NCBI RefSeq assembly: GCF_010093535.1
Contig: NW_022985164.1
Span: forward strand, 1,027,635 to 1,091,634
Direction: 5' to 3'
DNA from: Lindgomyces ingoldianus
Lineage: Eukaryota > Ascomycota > Dothideomycetes > Pleosporales > Lindgomycetaceae
Length of the DNA: 64,000 bases
The notes below the pieces were generated by a model that did not search any database, had not been told where the DNA came from, and worked only from the letters and a program-made list of their open reading frames with translations. The position numbers and the translations under genes were made by a program. Shown here in pieces: positions 35,977 to 48,746 of the stretch. The first letter of the stretch is position 1. Every line of letters begins with the position of its first letter.

Positions 35977-37582
35977 CTTGAAGATGTTGGGGAGACTTGG
36001 GATGTACTTGGGAAGGAGTCGTAGCGATTGATGGGCTGGGAGTAGTTACGTTGGCAGCGAATGTATGAAGCGAGGGTTGGAGACTTCTCGATGCTGTTGA
36101 TATTCCCATTTACCTCGAGAAAAGTTCCAGCTTTATACATGTCTCGAGCGGGAGAAGCTGCCATGGATATTCGTCTCTGCCTCGCCTGACCCGGCACTTC
36201 CTCAATTGAGTCAATTCACGCCATGTGCCGCTGGCACGAGCTCGAACTGATCCAGATCCAACCGGTGATCATGCCACATAAAGTGTTGCATCTGGTGTGC
36301 TCCTTCGCGAGCTGAAGAGGCATCATTGTCACTGCAAAGCTAAGTTAGGCGTCGGGATGGTAAGACTGGCTTCCATTGGATGGCTGCCAATGTAGACTAA
36401 GATCATACCGCCATTCCGGGGGATACAACGAAGCAGATGGCACAGCAGGTGGAAGTAGCTCAAGGCAAGGAGAAAGCCTTAGGTAACGAATAGGAAGTAA
36501 TGCATGCACTAAGCCAAGGGATATCCTCGATTAAGCTCTGCAAAGCAGTGAATGAGGCTGAAATACACAAGGAGCTAGGCCGAGCCTTATTATAGCAACA
36601 TAAACAGATCTTGAAAACGATGGAGATCATCCAAACTCTCCCATTCGAAGTACTAAGTGCATAACAGGGAGCTAGAGAATGCTAACAACGCTCAGAATAG
36701 ATCCTTCGAACAGTGGAAAGCTTCGACGAAGCCCTGGAAGCCGTAGTTCGATACACCGAGCTCTTGCCGGCGGAGATCTGCTGCGGGGTAAATAAAAGTG
36801 CATGCACGTTGCTCGTATTCCGCCAGCTCTCAAAGTAGTGCTTTTTGCCTAGGTCCGACAAGGCGGAGAGGACAGGGAAGGAGCGTGACGTCTGCAGGAT
36901 AGTCGGGGGGGGGGGGGGGGGACCGGCTCTCTTCCTACTTTCAGAATGTTGAATTGAGTAACTGGAGGCGTCGCTGAGTGGGACTCGGGACAGAAATCGG
37001 AATATCCCCAATCAATTGGGGGAGAGGGTAACACAATGAATGCGGCTTAGGATGAGGAGGCGGGCGAGTGCAAGCATGGGTTCGGGTATCAAGGCCAGAA
37101 AGCTGTAATGCAGGAGGCAGACGCCGCAACCATCTGATGGGTACACTTGGTGTGCAGCACAGGATGCATGGTAAGCTTGAGCGATGAAGTCAGCGAGGAG
37201 AGGACGTCGGAGTTTACAAGCCGGCTGCGGGTCTTAGTCAGCAGTCGGGATCGGAACACACCAAGCCACGGAGAATCCGGCCAAAACTTCTTCAATCGCC
37301 GCGCTCCCTTCGCGTCCACAGCTTTCGGACTCGCGCTTCGCTGCAAGGTAGTATCTCTCGCTGCCTGAGCTGGGCTTCACTTCAATTCGACTGCGCGCGG
37401 ATATTTGTGTGACAATTGAGCCTGCCAGCCCACCGGCAGTAACTAGTGGAGCTTGCCACCACGGCCGACGCCCCAGCATGCGAAGCTGATGCTGCAATCG
37501 CCCGACGTGTCCCTTGAAGCCACAGGCACTTCGGCCCCGCCCTCTGGTGGAAATTCTCCAGAAAATCCCGCTCTATCGTACC
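35977..37582. other. Intergenic with a long G homopolymer
   Basis: About 1.6 kb between the start of the secreted-protein gene (minus) and the start of the AIM11-like gene (plus). No supported gene. A run of 17 G residues at 36905-36921 is the main feature. Confidence 0.55.
36905..36921 (+). repeat. G17 homopolymer
   Basis: Seventeen consecutive G residues in an intergenic stretch. Such runs are prone to length variation and could form a quadruplex. Confidence 0.95.
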
Positions 37583-38092
37583 ATGTCCAGATCCTCTGCA
37601 GCTTCGGTCACTCCTTCCCCGCAGCCTTCTCTACAGAGAGATCCCGAGCCTGCCTGGGAAAGCACCCCCATCACGTCGGCCCGGTCGCTCAGGCAGCTTT
37701 CCATATTCTTCCTCGGAGCAACTTGTCTCGCGGTTTCAACAATAATAACACGCCGAGCCATTCACCGGCGACTCCTCAGAATTACACCAAAGTTTTACGA
37801 ACCCAATACAAACCCGCATGAGCACTTCAGCCCAGCCATGGATGCCATGCAGGCGTTGAATCTGGCTACCCTGAATGTGTTCAGCGTTGGCATTATGGTA
37901 ACTGGGGGGACGCTGTGGGCGTTCGATATATCGAGCTTAGGGGAGATGCAAGCAGCACTTAGAGGGCGTCTAGGCTACGAAAACTTCGACAAACATGATC
38001 AAGATGTTACTGAAGCGCCAAGTTCGCTCGAAGAATCAATCTTACACAAAAGAAAAGAGGAGGCGAGAAGCAATGGTCCAAAAACGCCGTGA
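37583..38092 (+). CDS. aim11: AIM11-like mitochondrial membrane protein
   Basis: An intronless 169-residue protein. After a Ser/Pro-rich N-terminus it has two predicted membrane segments: about 37-56 (RQLSIFFLGATCLAVSTIIT, followed by RRAIHRR) and about 91-115 (ALNLATLNVFSVGIMVTGGT then LWAFDISSL). Between them is the conserved KFYEPN segment. This order, with a TRR after helix 1 and GGTLWAFDISS at the end of helix 2, matches the fungal Altered Inheritance of Mitochondria 11 family, named from a yeast screen for mitochondrial genome loss. Its molecular function is not established. The C-terminal 50 residues are charged. The frame is open upstream to a TTG at 37514; ATG 37583 fits the family length. 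Confidence 0.85.
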   Translation: MSRSSAASVTPSPQPSLQRDPEPAWESTPITSARSLRQLSIFFLGATCLAVSTIITRRAIHRRLLRITPKFYEPNTNPHEHFSPAMDAMQALNLATLNVFSVGIMVTGGTLWAFDISSLGEMQAALRGRLGYENFDKHDQDVTEAPSSLEESILHKRKEEARSNGPKTP

Positions 38093-39525
38093 TAAGATTG
38101 GCACGACGTGTATGATTATGGATGGTTGTAAGAATAGTGTACGTTTTTAGACGGGCTGCTTTTTTGGCACCGTTCTCGACCTCATATCCGGCAAGGCTTG
38201 TCATATGTTCTTCTTGATTCCGACACTCGCCTCGCGATTCTCATGCATCAGTTTTTCATCAAGAGCGTAGCCAGAGACGTCCATGACTATTTATGGAGTT
38301 TGATACTCCAGCTCTTCACGGTTTATTCACTGTTTGAGCCACTGTTGGACCCTTTATCGATCACCACGTGTTTGTCACTTCACTAATTGAATGGCTGACT
38401 GAATGTAGGTACCACTGAATAAAGTAAATACCATTTCGGTGGTCGCCGAATGCCAATAGTCGAATTCGGCTTGATGGCCTCCATGGATCAGGGGTTCGTG
38501 TTGCAATTACCGACTGGGCTTGGTCGTGTATCAGGCACTGTTCATCCAAGGCACGGGATTTGCCCGCTAGATCATTTGTGCACGACGCTGACCGACCGTG
38601 GCTCATATCCAACGAGACCCCGAAGAATCGTGCAACTCTCATCCCTCAGCCCCCTCCCGCCTCTCCTCTCCCCCCAAGTCTCAGCCTTCTCCACCCCACC
38701 ATAGCCACGTTCTGATGTTATGCTTATGAGGCGTGAAAACCCTGAAATGCAAGACAAAGCTCCGCCTTCTCTCCGGCTAATCGCGTTCATTTTCTTTCTA
38801 TCTTATTTCCGGCTGAACATGGACCATTGCCGCTACACAGACCCTTCCAGTGTCCGCGAGGCTGTCGTTAGTCTCTATCAGGTCCTCTGGTTCTGGTTCT
38901 TGGAGCTAGCCTACCTGTTGTGCTTCAGGATCTCTCACCGTCGGTTTGAATAGGAGCTACAGAATCAATAGTTCGTCGAAATTAAGGTGCGTTCTCTTGG
39001 TTGACGGTATTCCAGGCACTAGTCGAGGACCCATCACCCAGCTACCACAGGTTTCGGTTTGGGCAGTGCTAACGGTTATCTTAACCTTCGGCGTAACAGC
39101 AATCTGTACGACCTTCTCGGCTTGCATATCTTCTTCCTTATTTTACCATCTACTAAGCCCCAACTATACGAGCTGTTGTGCAGCAACTAAGAATTTGGGG
39201 CGCTCTAACGGCTATTTTGACTTCATCGTAACATTTATTTGTATGACCTTCTTTACTCTACCATCTCGTATAACTGCTCTGCCTGCTTCCTAGACTCCAT
39301 CGCCGCCTAAGCATCACCACTGCTGTGGGAGCTTAACACGATGGTGTGCACAATAGTGCACGATAGCACCGTCATTTTTCTGCTCGCCCAGCAACCTGTT
39401 CATGGACTATCCGCCTCCATGGAAGCCGAAGTAGCCCAACCAGCACCCTCGTTTCGTCCTTCGCCTTCACCAACTGCTAAACTCACACGCTACCTTCCCC
39501 ACCTCAACTCACACACCTTCCTCCT
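38093..39525. other. Intergenic between convergent 3' ends, with a diverged tandem duplication
   Basis: About 1.4 kb between the stop of the AIM11-like gene and the stop of the molybdopterin synthase gene. Two related segments lie at about 39066-39152 and 39200-39276, spaced about 136 bp. No convincing gene. Confidence 0.55.
39066..39276 (+). repeat. Diverged tandem duplication, period about 136 bp
   Basis: TAACGGTTATCTTAACCTTC at 39070 matches TAACGGCTATTTTGACTTCA at 39206 with clear continued similarity: CGTAACA, TGTACGACCTTCT versus TGTATGACCTTCT, TACCATCT in both. Many differences are C/T or A/G transitions. Confidence 0.6.
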
Positions 39526-40104
39526 TCACCCCTTCACCCCCCGACCGGCATCCTGACCGGTCTCCTCACCACTCCCCTGCATTCCCTCTCCTTCTCCAAC
39601 TCTAACCCCCATAACCCCATCCCTATTCGCCCTCCACACCCCCTCTCCACCCACAAACTTCTCCAGTTTCCAAATCTCTGCTCTCCTCTTCGTTTCCTCC
39701 AGCGCCTCTTCTCCCGCCTTCCAAGCCGCTTGTCGATGCGGCGCACTCACCGCAATCACAATACTCTCCTCGCCAATTGGCACGTCACCCAGTCGATGGA
39801 CAATCGCGATTTTGGTTAGCGCGTGCTTTACAAGCATGGCGTTCGCGATGGATGTTAATGTGGAGATGGCGAGTGGGATGTATGATGTGTATGCGAGCGA
39901 GCTGACGGGAAGGTTGTTGAAGGAGTCACGCGTGGTGCCGATGAAGAGGACAGTGGCGCCGGCGGAAGGGGAGCGGACAAATGTGGTAGCGGTTTGGGGG
40001 CTGAGGGGGAAGGGGGTGAGGGAGATGTGAGTTGTGGGGGTTTCGTGGGTTGTGGGTGAGGATGGGATGGCTGCGGTGTACATTGGCGGTGCGGTTATAG
40101 ACAT
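39526..40104 (-). CDS. cnxH: Molybdopterin synthase catalytic (large) subunit, MoaE/MOCS2B/CnxH family
   Basis: An intronless 192-residue protein. It carries the family's landmarks in order: FIGTTRDSFNNLPVSSLAY (residues about 54-72), HRLGDVPIGEESIVIAVS (103-120), PHRQAAW (122-128) and the active-site-type Lys region EETKRRAEIWKLE (136-148). The enzyme pairs with the small sulfur-carrier subunit in the cytosol to convert precursor Z (cPMP) into molybdopterin, needed by nitrate reductase and other molybdoenzymes; this is known for the family. The frame continues upstream to a TTG at 40170, but ATG 40104 (MSITAPPMYT) is the sensible start. The C-terminal 40 residues are Gly/Glu-rich and variable. 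The small subunit is not in this window. Confidence 0.88.
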   Translation of the reverse strand: MSITAPPMYTAAIPSSPTTHETPTTHISLTPFPLSPQTATTFVRSPSAGATVLFIGTTRDSFNNLPVSSLAYTSYIPLAISTLTSIANAMLVKHALTKIAIVHRLGDVPIGEESIVIAVSAPHRQAAWKAGEEALEETKRRAEIWKLEKFVGGEGVWRANRDGVMGVRVGEGEGMQGSGEETGQDAGRGVKG

Positions 40105-40996
40105 TGTGAGTCGTTGAGGTAGATGTCGGTGGGAGTGGTGTTGGGAATTTGAATCCGGGTGGAAGAGCAAGGGGCTTTCAAAGGCTGAATCTTGAAGTTC
40201 TAGTTGAATGAGATGTGATTACATAGTGGACCTCGTGGAGCTAGACTTCTTATTAGAATAGTGCTTTGATGATAGTATCTTCAAGTTTTGACAAAAAGCA
40301 ATGATTGACTAGCCAGTTGCGTTTAGTTAGGTGGATACTGTTTATGGATTGAAAGGAGGGAGAAAGAAACTTCAGCGTTGAAGACCTGCTTTGAGTTACG
40401 CATGGTATCTGAAGCCCAAATCTATACTATACCCCTGTATGCATCACACAAACTTCCAGACCAAAGAACCAACCAAAACTCCGTGCAACGAAATGTAGAC
40501 AGCTGAAGCTTGGCATGACGAAATGAGAGAAGCCACCCACATTCCCTGGAGATGTAAATGAAGTCAAAGACCCTCCCTTATTCGAACAGACTTAGATAGT
40601 TAATTTTCTGCAATTGTGGAATGGACCTCTAACTTTATGAGCAAAATAAAGATGGCTGAAGCAGGCCGCGGAAGTGTTGATCGTCAATAGCTTGGTATGA
40701 CTAATCATTGGACATCTCGCCTCACGCCGCTGCGTGGATGGGGTTTGATTGGTTGGGGTTTCGGGATGTCGAGAATATTCATTGAGAAGGCAATTGGGCA
40801 ACGAATACGGGAATAGTGATCTTCAGTATAATACCAACATGGCATCAAGATGTATGTGAATGCTACAAGTCTTTCGGTCATACAAGCAAGCAGATGAGAC
40901 AAGGAGATCCATGACCAGCTTTTAGACATCATATGCCAACGCCCAAGCTCACACCCACGCCAAAGCCCATGCAGAAAATATCGACTCGACAACGGC
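40105..40996. other. Intergenic, no gene seen
   Basis: About 0.9 kb upstream of the molybdopterin synthase gene and downstream of the Nop6-like gene, both on the minus strand. Only short frames are present. Confidence 0.55.
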
Positions 40997-42346
40997 TCAA
41001 TACCTGCGCCTATGCTTGGGCGACTGCCAGTCCGACTGCATAGGCCGGCTCATCATAGCGAGTCTACTAGGATGAATTCCGGCATGCTCAGTACTAGCTT
41101 CCGACGTGTCTGCGGCTCCATCGAGAGGAAGCGCCGCAGCAGCGTTTTCTTTCTTGCTGAATTTGCCAGCCTTCCTCTGTCTCTCTTCTTTCTTTGACTG
41201 GCGTTCCTGTTGTTTTGCTTCGAGTTCTTCGCGCTTTTCACGTTCACGCTGCCGCTCGCTGTGCAGTTTCTCGTTTTTGGCTGCGATCTTGGCTTTGCGG
41301 TCTTCGTTGTTGCCACCGCCCCCGGCGCTATGAGAAGATTAGCTTAGGAATGAGGCTTGGTGGGGATGCGAAATGCATTAGAAGGAAGGGATACGTACGT
41401 CAACTCGACATTTATCTTCCTGCCTTTCTTACCGTCTGGAAAGACGGAATGATGATACCGCTTTATGCACGTTTCCATCCTGTCATAACGATCGAATTCG
41501 AGGAACGCAAAGCCTCGAGGTTTGCCGGTGTCTTTGTCGGTCATGAGGCGGACGGCTTGGGGCGAGACTTTCTCGAAATACTTTTGGAGTTCTTCCTTTG
41601 TGACTTTGAAGGGGAGGTTTCCTAGGGGCAGAGTTAGAATGGCGAGCTGGATTGGATTAAGGGGGAGTGGCCTTACCAATGAAGACTAAGAAACGATCTT
41701 TCTTCTTTCCTGGCTCGGCTTCTTCGGCTTCGTCTCCAATAGCCTCCACATGCACGCCGTTTTTCTCAGCAGTTAAGGCGTCTTTCGCTTCTGGTTGCTC
41801 TTCCCTCTTCAAGGACTTGCGATCTTTCTTTGGCTTCTTGCTGCCCTTTTTGGAGATGGTGCCATTGGTGTCGACATTCTGTGTGGTATCATGAGCAGCG
41901 TCTTCAGCGGCTTCGTCAGCCTCAGAGTCCTCTTTAGCCTTCTCAGACCTCTTCTTCCCGTCACCGCTCAGAACCTGCGCAGCCAATTCCTCTTCAGCTT
42001 GAGCACCCTTACGCGTCTTCGATTTCTTGTCATTTTTGTCTCTTTTGCTATTTTGGCCGTTTTTATCGTTTTCTCTCTCCTCCTTCACTACAACCATATC
42101 TTCAGCAGCCACGACATCTCGCTCCTTTGTCTTCTTCGTCTTCTTTGCTGGCTGTGCGTCCTCGCCAGCCCCACCTTCTAGCTTCCTCTTCTTGGCCGTC
42201 TTCTTCTCCTTGGTGGGCACAACTTCCTCAGCTGGAGACTCGATAGCGGCGGCAGCTTCTTTTGCGAGTCTTTTTCTCTCTTTTCGAGCAGCTTTCTCCA
42301 CTTTCCGAGCAGCTTTCTCTTGTTTTGCCTCCAAAGTCATCGACAT
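40997..42346 (-). CDS. nop6: Nucleolar RRM protein, Nop6-like
   Basis: Predicted exons on the minus strand are 42346-41677, 41621-41399 and 41327-40997, giving 407 residues. Residues 1-215 are extremely Lys/Glu/Ala-rich with repeated KKxKK blocks typical of nucleolar proteins. One RRM follows at about 218-300, with RNP2 LVFIGNLPF formed across the first splice junction and RNP1 GKPRGFAFLEF. A long basic coiled segment (ERQREREKREELEAKQQERQ) and a short tail with GIHPSR end the protein. The layout matches yeast Nop6, a non-essential small-subunit ribosome biogenesis factor that binds rRNA; the role here is inferred. Introns are 55 bp (GTAAGG..CCTAG) and 71 bp (GTACGT..CATAG, with a GCTAAT branch box). 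The gene is divergent from the TPR gene, with 196 bp between starts. Confidence 0.86.
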
Positions 42347-42542
42347 GGCGGTGTGATGAACTGGAGAGAAAAGCCTGAGTTGAGTGAAAAGTAGCGTGGG
42401 GAATATCCGGCACGAAACTTCAACAATCCAAACTTTTTCTGCCCCAATTCGTTCGGGCGGTGAGTGGTCGATCTCTCTTGGCATCAGCCCTGCACCAGAC
42501 ATCCAACGCTCCCATTCCCCCATCCACTCTTTCCAGCAATCT
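42347..42542. promoter_or_regulatory. Shared divergent promoter, Nop6-like and TPR genes
   Basis: Only 196 bp separate the two ATGs, so the promoters must overlap. No TATA box is evident. Co-expression of the two genes is possible but unproven. Confidence 0.6.
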
Positions 42543-44288
42543 ATGATGCGGCCTTCACACTCCTCAATTCCCCGAATATATCCCGCCCGACGAATCCTAC
42601 ATCCCCCTAATACGCGCTGCTCCAAGCCGTCTATACCCCGCCAATTCTCCCACAAATCCCCGCGCTTGCTGGGAGTCTTGCATGCTGCTCCTCGTCCACA
42701 GCTCCCGTTTCTCTATCCTACGTCGCGTGGTTTGAATGGGCAGATCTTTCGCTTCTTCACCATTTCTTCAAATCATAAAAAATTTATCAAGGAGACTGCG
42801 CGCTTGACTGTGAAGTTTACCTTCGTGTTCTGGCTTATATCCACCTGCTTTACTATCGCATCGCTGGGCATCTTGAGTGAGCGGCAAGAGCGCGCGTTTC
42901 CGAGCCCCCCTGAATGGAGTCTTTGGACTAGGTTTCGGTTTCGGAGGGGCAAATGGTGGGAGATACCCGAGAACAATGAGGACGAGGGGTTTCCAAATTG
43001 GGCAAGGCTGTACGCAGAGTATGAGCATGCGCTGAAGAGATTAGAGGATCCGAGCAAGGATGGATCAGACGTCGTGGAACAACAAGAAGGGGGGTTGCTT
43101 GTGCCTGGCGTTGGGAAGGCGGGGTTTGATCTCACAGCGAAGAGCGAGCAGTGGAGACAGGGATACTATGAGGTGTTAATGGGTATGGCGAGGGCGGCAG
43201 AGAGGATGGAGGGGTGGGTTACTGATAAGAAGAGGAACAACGCTTGGGCTCCTGAGTTCATTGCCTCGCCCTCGAACCCGAGACCGAAAGCTACTCCACC
43301 GGGGATGCCGGTACCACCAGAAGAAGACGAGCAGCTCACTATCACCGATCCCCCAGAGTCCTTCTATCTCAAAGTCCTCACGTCGAAAGGCTTCACATCC
43401 CACCAACGCCTAACAGCAGCACTCAGCTACGCAGACTGGCTCAGCTTCAAAAAACTCCCGGACTCCGCCGAAGAAATGTACCGCTGGGCGCTTGACATCG
43501 CCATCTCTGGTCTCCCCACCCCGGACCCTTCCACCATCATCAACCCCACAACTGCCATCCTCTCCTCCACCGCACCCAAAGAGCTCATAACCCCAAACCT
43601 CATCCACGCCGCCACAACCCTCGCAACCCACTACGCCTCAACTGGAAACATTGCCTCCGCACTCCCAATCTACGTCTCCGTCCTCCGTGCCCGACTACAC
43701 GCTTCACCTGCCCCACCTTCCCCCCCCCCTCCCCCAAAGGACTCCAGTCTAACCGGCACCCTTGTCGGCCTGTTTCACGCACCACCCTACCCCTCTCTCC
43801 CCTCCACAGGCGACGAACCGCTTCTCCGCCGCCCAGAAGACGAATGCGAAGAAGCCGCGCTCAAAAACTACATTGGCGAGATCCTCTTCGCCACCGCCGG
43901 CACATCCTCCCAACGTCGCCAAGGCCTAAACTGGGTCCGCGAAGGCGTGTCGACCGCCAAATCAGCCCAGACCCTCGATTCCATAACGGCAGACCCTGAG
44001 CGTCGGAAAAAGTGCCAGTTGTGTGAGGAAGTCGGGCTGGAGTCTTGGGGGAAAATTATGACGTATTTGGCGGCTGAGGCACGGGAGAAGCGGGATCAGG
44101 CTACGGCTGGTGGGATTAAGGGATTGGGGTCGAGGTTGTGGGGGAGGGGGAAGCTGGATGAGGAGGTTGAAGAGTTGGAGGGTGAGGAGGAAGGTGTGGT
44201 AATGAGGCTGGCGAAGCTAAGGCAGAGGATGAGGAAGGAGGAATATGAGGATATGGATCGGAAGTATGCTAGGACTTTTGTGTTTTAG
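42543..44288 (+). CDS. Mitochondrial single-pass TPR protein, possibly Mgr3-like
   Basis: An intronless 581-residue protein. The first 80 residues are rich in Arg, Ser and Pro and lack acidic residues, as in a mitochondrial presequence. One membrane helix lies at about 89-111 (LTVKFTFVFWLISTCFTIAS). The remainder is soluble and helical, with TPR-like pairs at AALSYADWLSFKKLPDSAEE then MYRWALDIAI, HAATTLATHYASTGNIASAL and ALKNYIGEILFATAGTSS, and a charged C-terminus. The topology resembles yeast Mgr3, an inner-membrane adaptor that delivers substrates to the i-AAA protease, but the assignment rests on layout, not on a clear sequence match. Homologues are often wrongly labelled maltose permease. 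An upstream in-frame GTG (42384) is rejected because it would place coding sequence in the shared promoter. ATG 42543 or 42546 is the start. Confidence 0.7.
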   Translation: MMRPSHSSIPRIYPARRILHPPNTRCSKPSIPRQFSHKSPRLLGVLHAAPRPQLPFLYPTSRGLNGQIFRFFTISSNHKKFIKETARLTVKFTFVFWLISTCFTIASLGILSERQERAFPSPPEWSLWTRFRFRRGKWWEIPENNEDEGFPNWARLYAEYEHALKRLEDPSKDGSDVVEQQEGGLLVPGVGKAGFDLTAKSEQWRQGYYEVLMGMARAAERMEGWVTDKKRNNAWAPEFIASPSNPRPKATPPGMPVPPEEDEQLTITDPPESFYLKVLTSKGFTSHQRLTAALSYADWLSFKKLPDSAEEMYRWALDIAISGLPTPDPSTIINPTTAILSSTAPKELITPNLIHAATTLATHYASTGNIASALPIYVSVLRARLHASPAPPSPPPPPKDSSLTGTLVGLFHAPPYPSLPSTGDEPLLRRPEDECEEAALKNYIGEILFATAGTSSQRRQGLNWVREGVSTAKSAQTLDSITADPERRKKCQLCEEVGLESWGKIMTYLAAEAREKRDQATAGGIKGLGSRLWGRGKLDEEVEELEGEEEGVVMRLAKLRQRMRKEEYEDMDRKYARTFVF

Positions 44289-44921
44289 TTGGTAATATGT
44301 GTATGATAAGGGAATGAAACTGAGCGTCTTGTATCATATAGTCTTACGTTTAGGAATTCAACCTGTGTGGTTATCTTCAAATGCCTCTAATATCGACGCA
44401 ATCCCTTTCACTTTTCACCCCACAACATCACATAGTCAATTCCTCTCAACGCTTCCCAAATAGCTTACCACGCACACCTAAATAAAGACAACCACTCGAG
44501 AGAAATCATGAGATTTTGAATTATAGACAGAGCTGCCTAAACACCCATTTGTTTCCGAATCAGTCCAACCATCAGGTCGCACGTCAAATCAAACCAACCC
44601 ATCGACTTAGGAAATTTTGGTTGAAATCCTTCAAATGAACAAACCATTGTCGCCGATAGTACCAGTGAGCCAGCGTTCCGAATCCAATGACCTAAATATC
44701 GACAGACTGGACTCGTTTCCTCCGCCTGAGACTGAAAGTCCTATCACAGGGGAGGACAAATGGATGCTACGTAGAAGCGAGGTAGGAAATATTTTGGGGT
44801 AGTGAGAAGCCGGCAGGACTACGTGTGGGCTCCTGTGATGAGACAAGAGACACACTTGACGATTGCGAGTGAGGCTTTTCCAGCGATGTGCCTTCAGAGA
44901 TCGGAGCCAAAGTCAGTGCAT
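44289..44921. other. Intergenic between convergent 3' ends
   Basis: 633 bp between the stops of the TPR gene (plus) and the DEAD-box gene (minus), presumably the two 3' untranslated regions. Nothing else seen. Confidence 0.6.
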
Positions 44922-46968
<2,047 letters not shown>

Positions 46969-48619
46969 GTTGTGGGGGAGAAGGTGAAACACACGATTGG
47001 AGAGGCGTTGCAGGAGTGGACAGTTGAAAGATGACCCTAGGTAGGGAGAGAAATGAAGTTGGGTGGGGAGGGCGAAAGAGGTCGGTGGAAGAATTCGAGG
47101 GTCTTATAAGGCCTGATGAAGAGAGCAGGCTAGTGACGGAAGAAGACTAGCGCGGCGTGTTTTGGCAGCGACGAGAAGAGGTGGGGCGGCTGCGAGAAGG
47201 ATATGGTGTTGTCGTGGCAATCGGCAGAGCTAGGGAGAGAGCAGGTGAAAGAAGATCGAGGTGCTGAGGCCGATATGGAACGAAGTTACAACGCCAACGA
47301 GAGTGCGTGCACACAACAGGCAACAGGTAATCCACCTAGATATACAGGTCCGGTGCAGATGGACGACAGCCCCTCGCATAGAATGTAATTGACTCTGAGG
47401 AAGTCGGCCTCGCTAATGTATATGGTACGCCCTGAAGGTAGAACGTATGTTCGCCGCGAGGAAAGTGGTAAATCCGTAGCACCTCCGGTATAAACTATGG
47501 AGACCGCGCAAGTGTCTGGATACTTGAGGGGGTCCGATTAAAAGATTTGGAGGGAACTAGGAGAGGCCTTGGCCAAAAACGGGATATACTATTTTGATGC
47601 CTGAGCTGAAGATTACCAATGTGCAAGGGGCATCTTAATTTCTGAGCGACAAAGGCGTGTCAACCGTTTTAAGGCATAGCGTGATACGTCCGACGGCCAA
47701 AAGGAGATTAGATCCAGAAGTCCTTCGTAGCGGTATATGTATCGCGTTCAAGCTTGGTGGCGTGCGCATTCCACTAGTACGATTATCCTATTGTAATTAT
47801 GTTTCTAGCATAGTCCTCGTATAAGAATGTATGGGAGGCCAGAATGCAATGGTATGGTCGGGGGATACGGCCAATGGCTTTGGAGGTAAGGTTCCAGGAA
47901 CGGTCCCGGTGAGTGTCTTTAAGAGGACCAAAGGGGTATTCTGCTAAGCCACGGTTGTACAACATCTCATACCTAGAAGTTAAAACTTACAGTATGCTGG
48001 CTTGCAAACACCTCTGTCTTTTGGTAGGCATATTGCACAGCAAAAGGTCATAATTGCCACGTAGCAGTTTTGAGCAATGACCTCACGAGCATATCAATGC
48101 ATATGTAATGAGTAAACAAAAGCTTGAAGGAAATTTGATACAAGAGCAATCATGGGAACTAGCCAGAGAATGTGCATAGGTGAAATGGAGTGTGGCTGCC
48201 TTTTCAGCCGCACAACGCCAGCAGACATACCAGATAGCATTCTCAACATATGAGGCACAACATCCTCTAATGTGATTGTGCTCTGTCGTGCCTTTGAGTC
48301 AGTTAGGGTCGGCGGTGCATAGCATCGGTTCCATTGGGCTGGTGCTGAGAGAGCCAGGGGTGACTATTCCTTCGCTCTCAACCCTAGATAAGCGTTGTCT
48401 TAAAACTGGTTACCTCTTATGCCTGATCCAGAATCCGTAGATATCCTCCGGTTGTCGTTCCGTGGTGTCTTGGCCCCAAATAGTTGTCAGCTTGTATGTT
48501 GGTTGTTCTCCTTGCCTAAAAGCGGTCTATGCAGTGCCTTCCAGCTCGCCGTCGTGCCAAAAAGAGAGCAAAAAGAACGCACTCTTCTATAGGTCGAACA
48601 CGAGGCGTTGGTGAGAACC
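46969..48619. other. Intergenic, no gene seen
   Basis: About 1.65 kb upstream of the DEAD-box gene. It should contain that gene's promoter and 5' leader. Short frames on both strands lack recognisable motifs. Confidence 0.55.
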
Positions 48620-48722
48620 AAAACATGGTTGCTTCTTTGATTGAGCGCGTCATAATTAGTGCAATGCCCATGCTAATCTTCTCTGTATTGAGTAAATTGA
48701 CTAGATGCCGGAAGGTAAAGGG
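48620..48722 (-). ncRNA. U6 spliceosomal snRNA-like gene (diverged; may be a pseudogene)
   Basis: Read on the minus strand, positions 48686-48680 are the invariant ACAGAGA box, followed by AGATTAGCATGG (with the AGC triad) and then TGACGCGCTCAATCAAAG, ending in a TTTT (48623-48620) that could stop RNA polymerase III. A TATATAT box lies upstream at about 48746-48740, in a position suiting a U6 promoter. U6 pairs with U4 and U2 and forms the catalytic core of the spliceosome. The internal stem-loop differs from the usual form: the expected CCU..AGG core pairs are AUU..AAU here, which would still pair. The 5' end is approximate. It could be a functional diverged copy or an old pseudogene; no second copy is in the window. 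Confidence 0.6.
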
Positions 48723-48739
48723 GATTGCAATTGAACCGC

Positions 48740-48746
48740 ATATATA
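48740..48746 (-). promoter_or_regulatory. TATA box upstream of the U6-like gene
   Basis: TATATAT on the minus strand, about 20-25 bases before the estimated 5' end of the U6-like RNA. U6 genes in fungi commonly use a TATA box at about -30 for RNA polymerase III. Confidence 0.4.

Noticed and set aside
36682..37346. Minus-strand frames near the G17 run
   Set aside because: Pro-rich translation comes from the homopolymer, starts are poor, and the frames overlap one another.
41795..42356. Plus-strand frames of 109-128 codons, Phe/Leu/Ser-rich
   Set aside because: They are antisense to the Lys/Glu-rich exon of the Nop6-like gene; the composition is the mirror of AAG/GAG codons.
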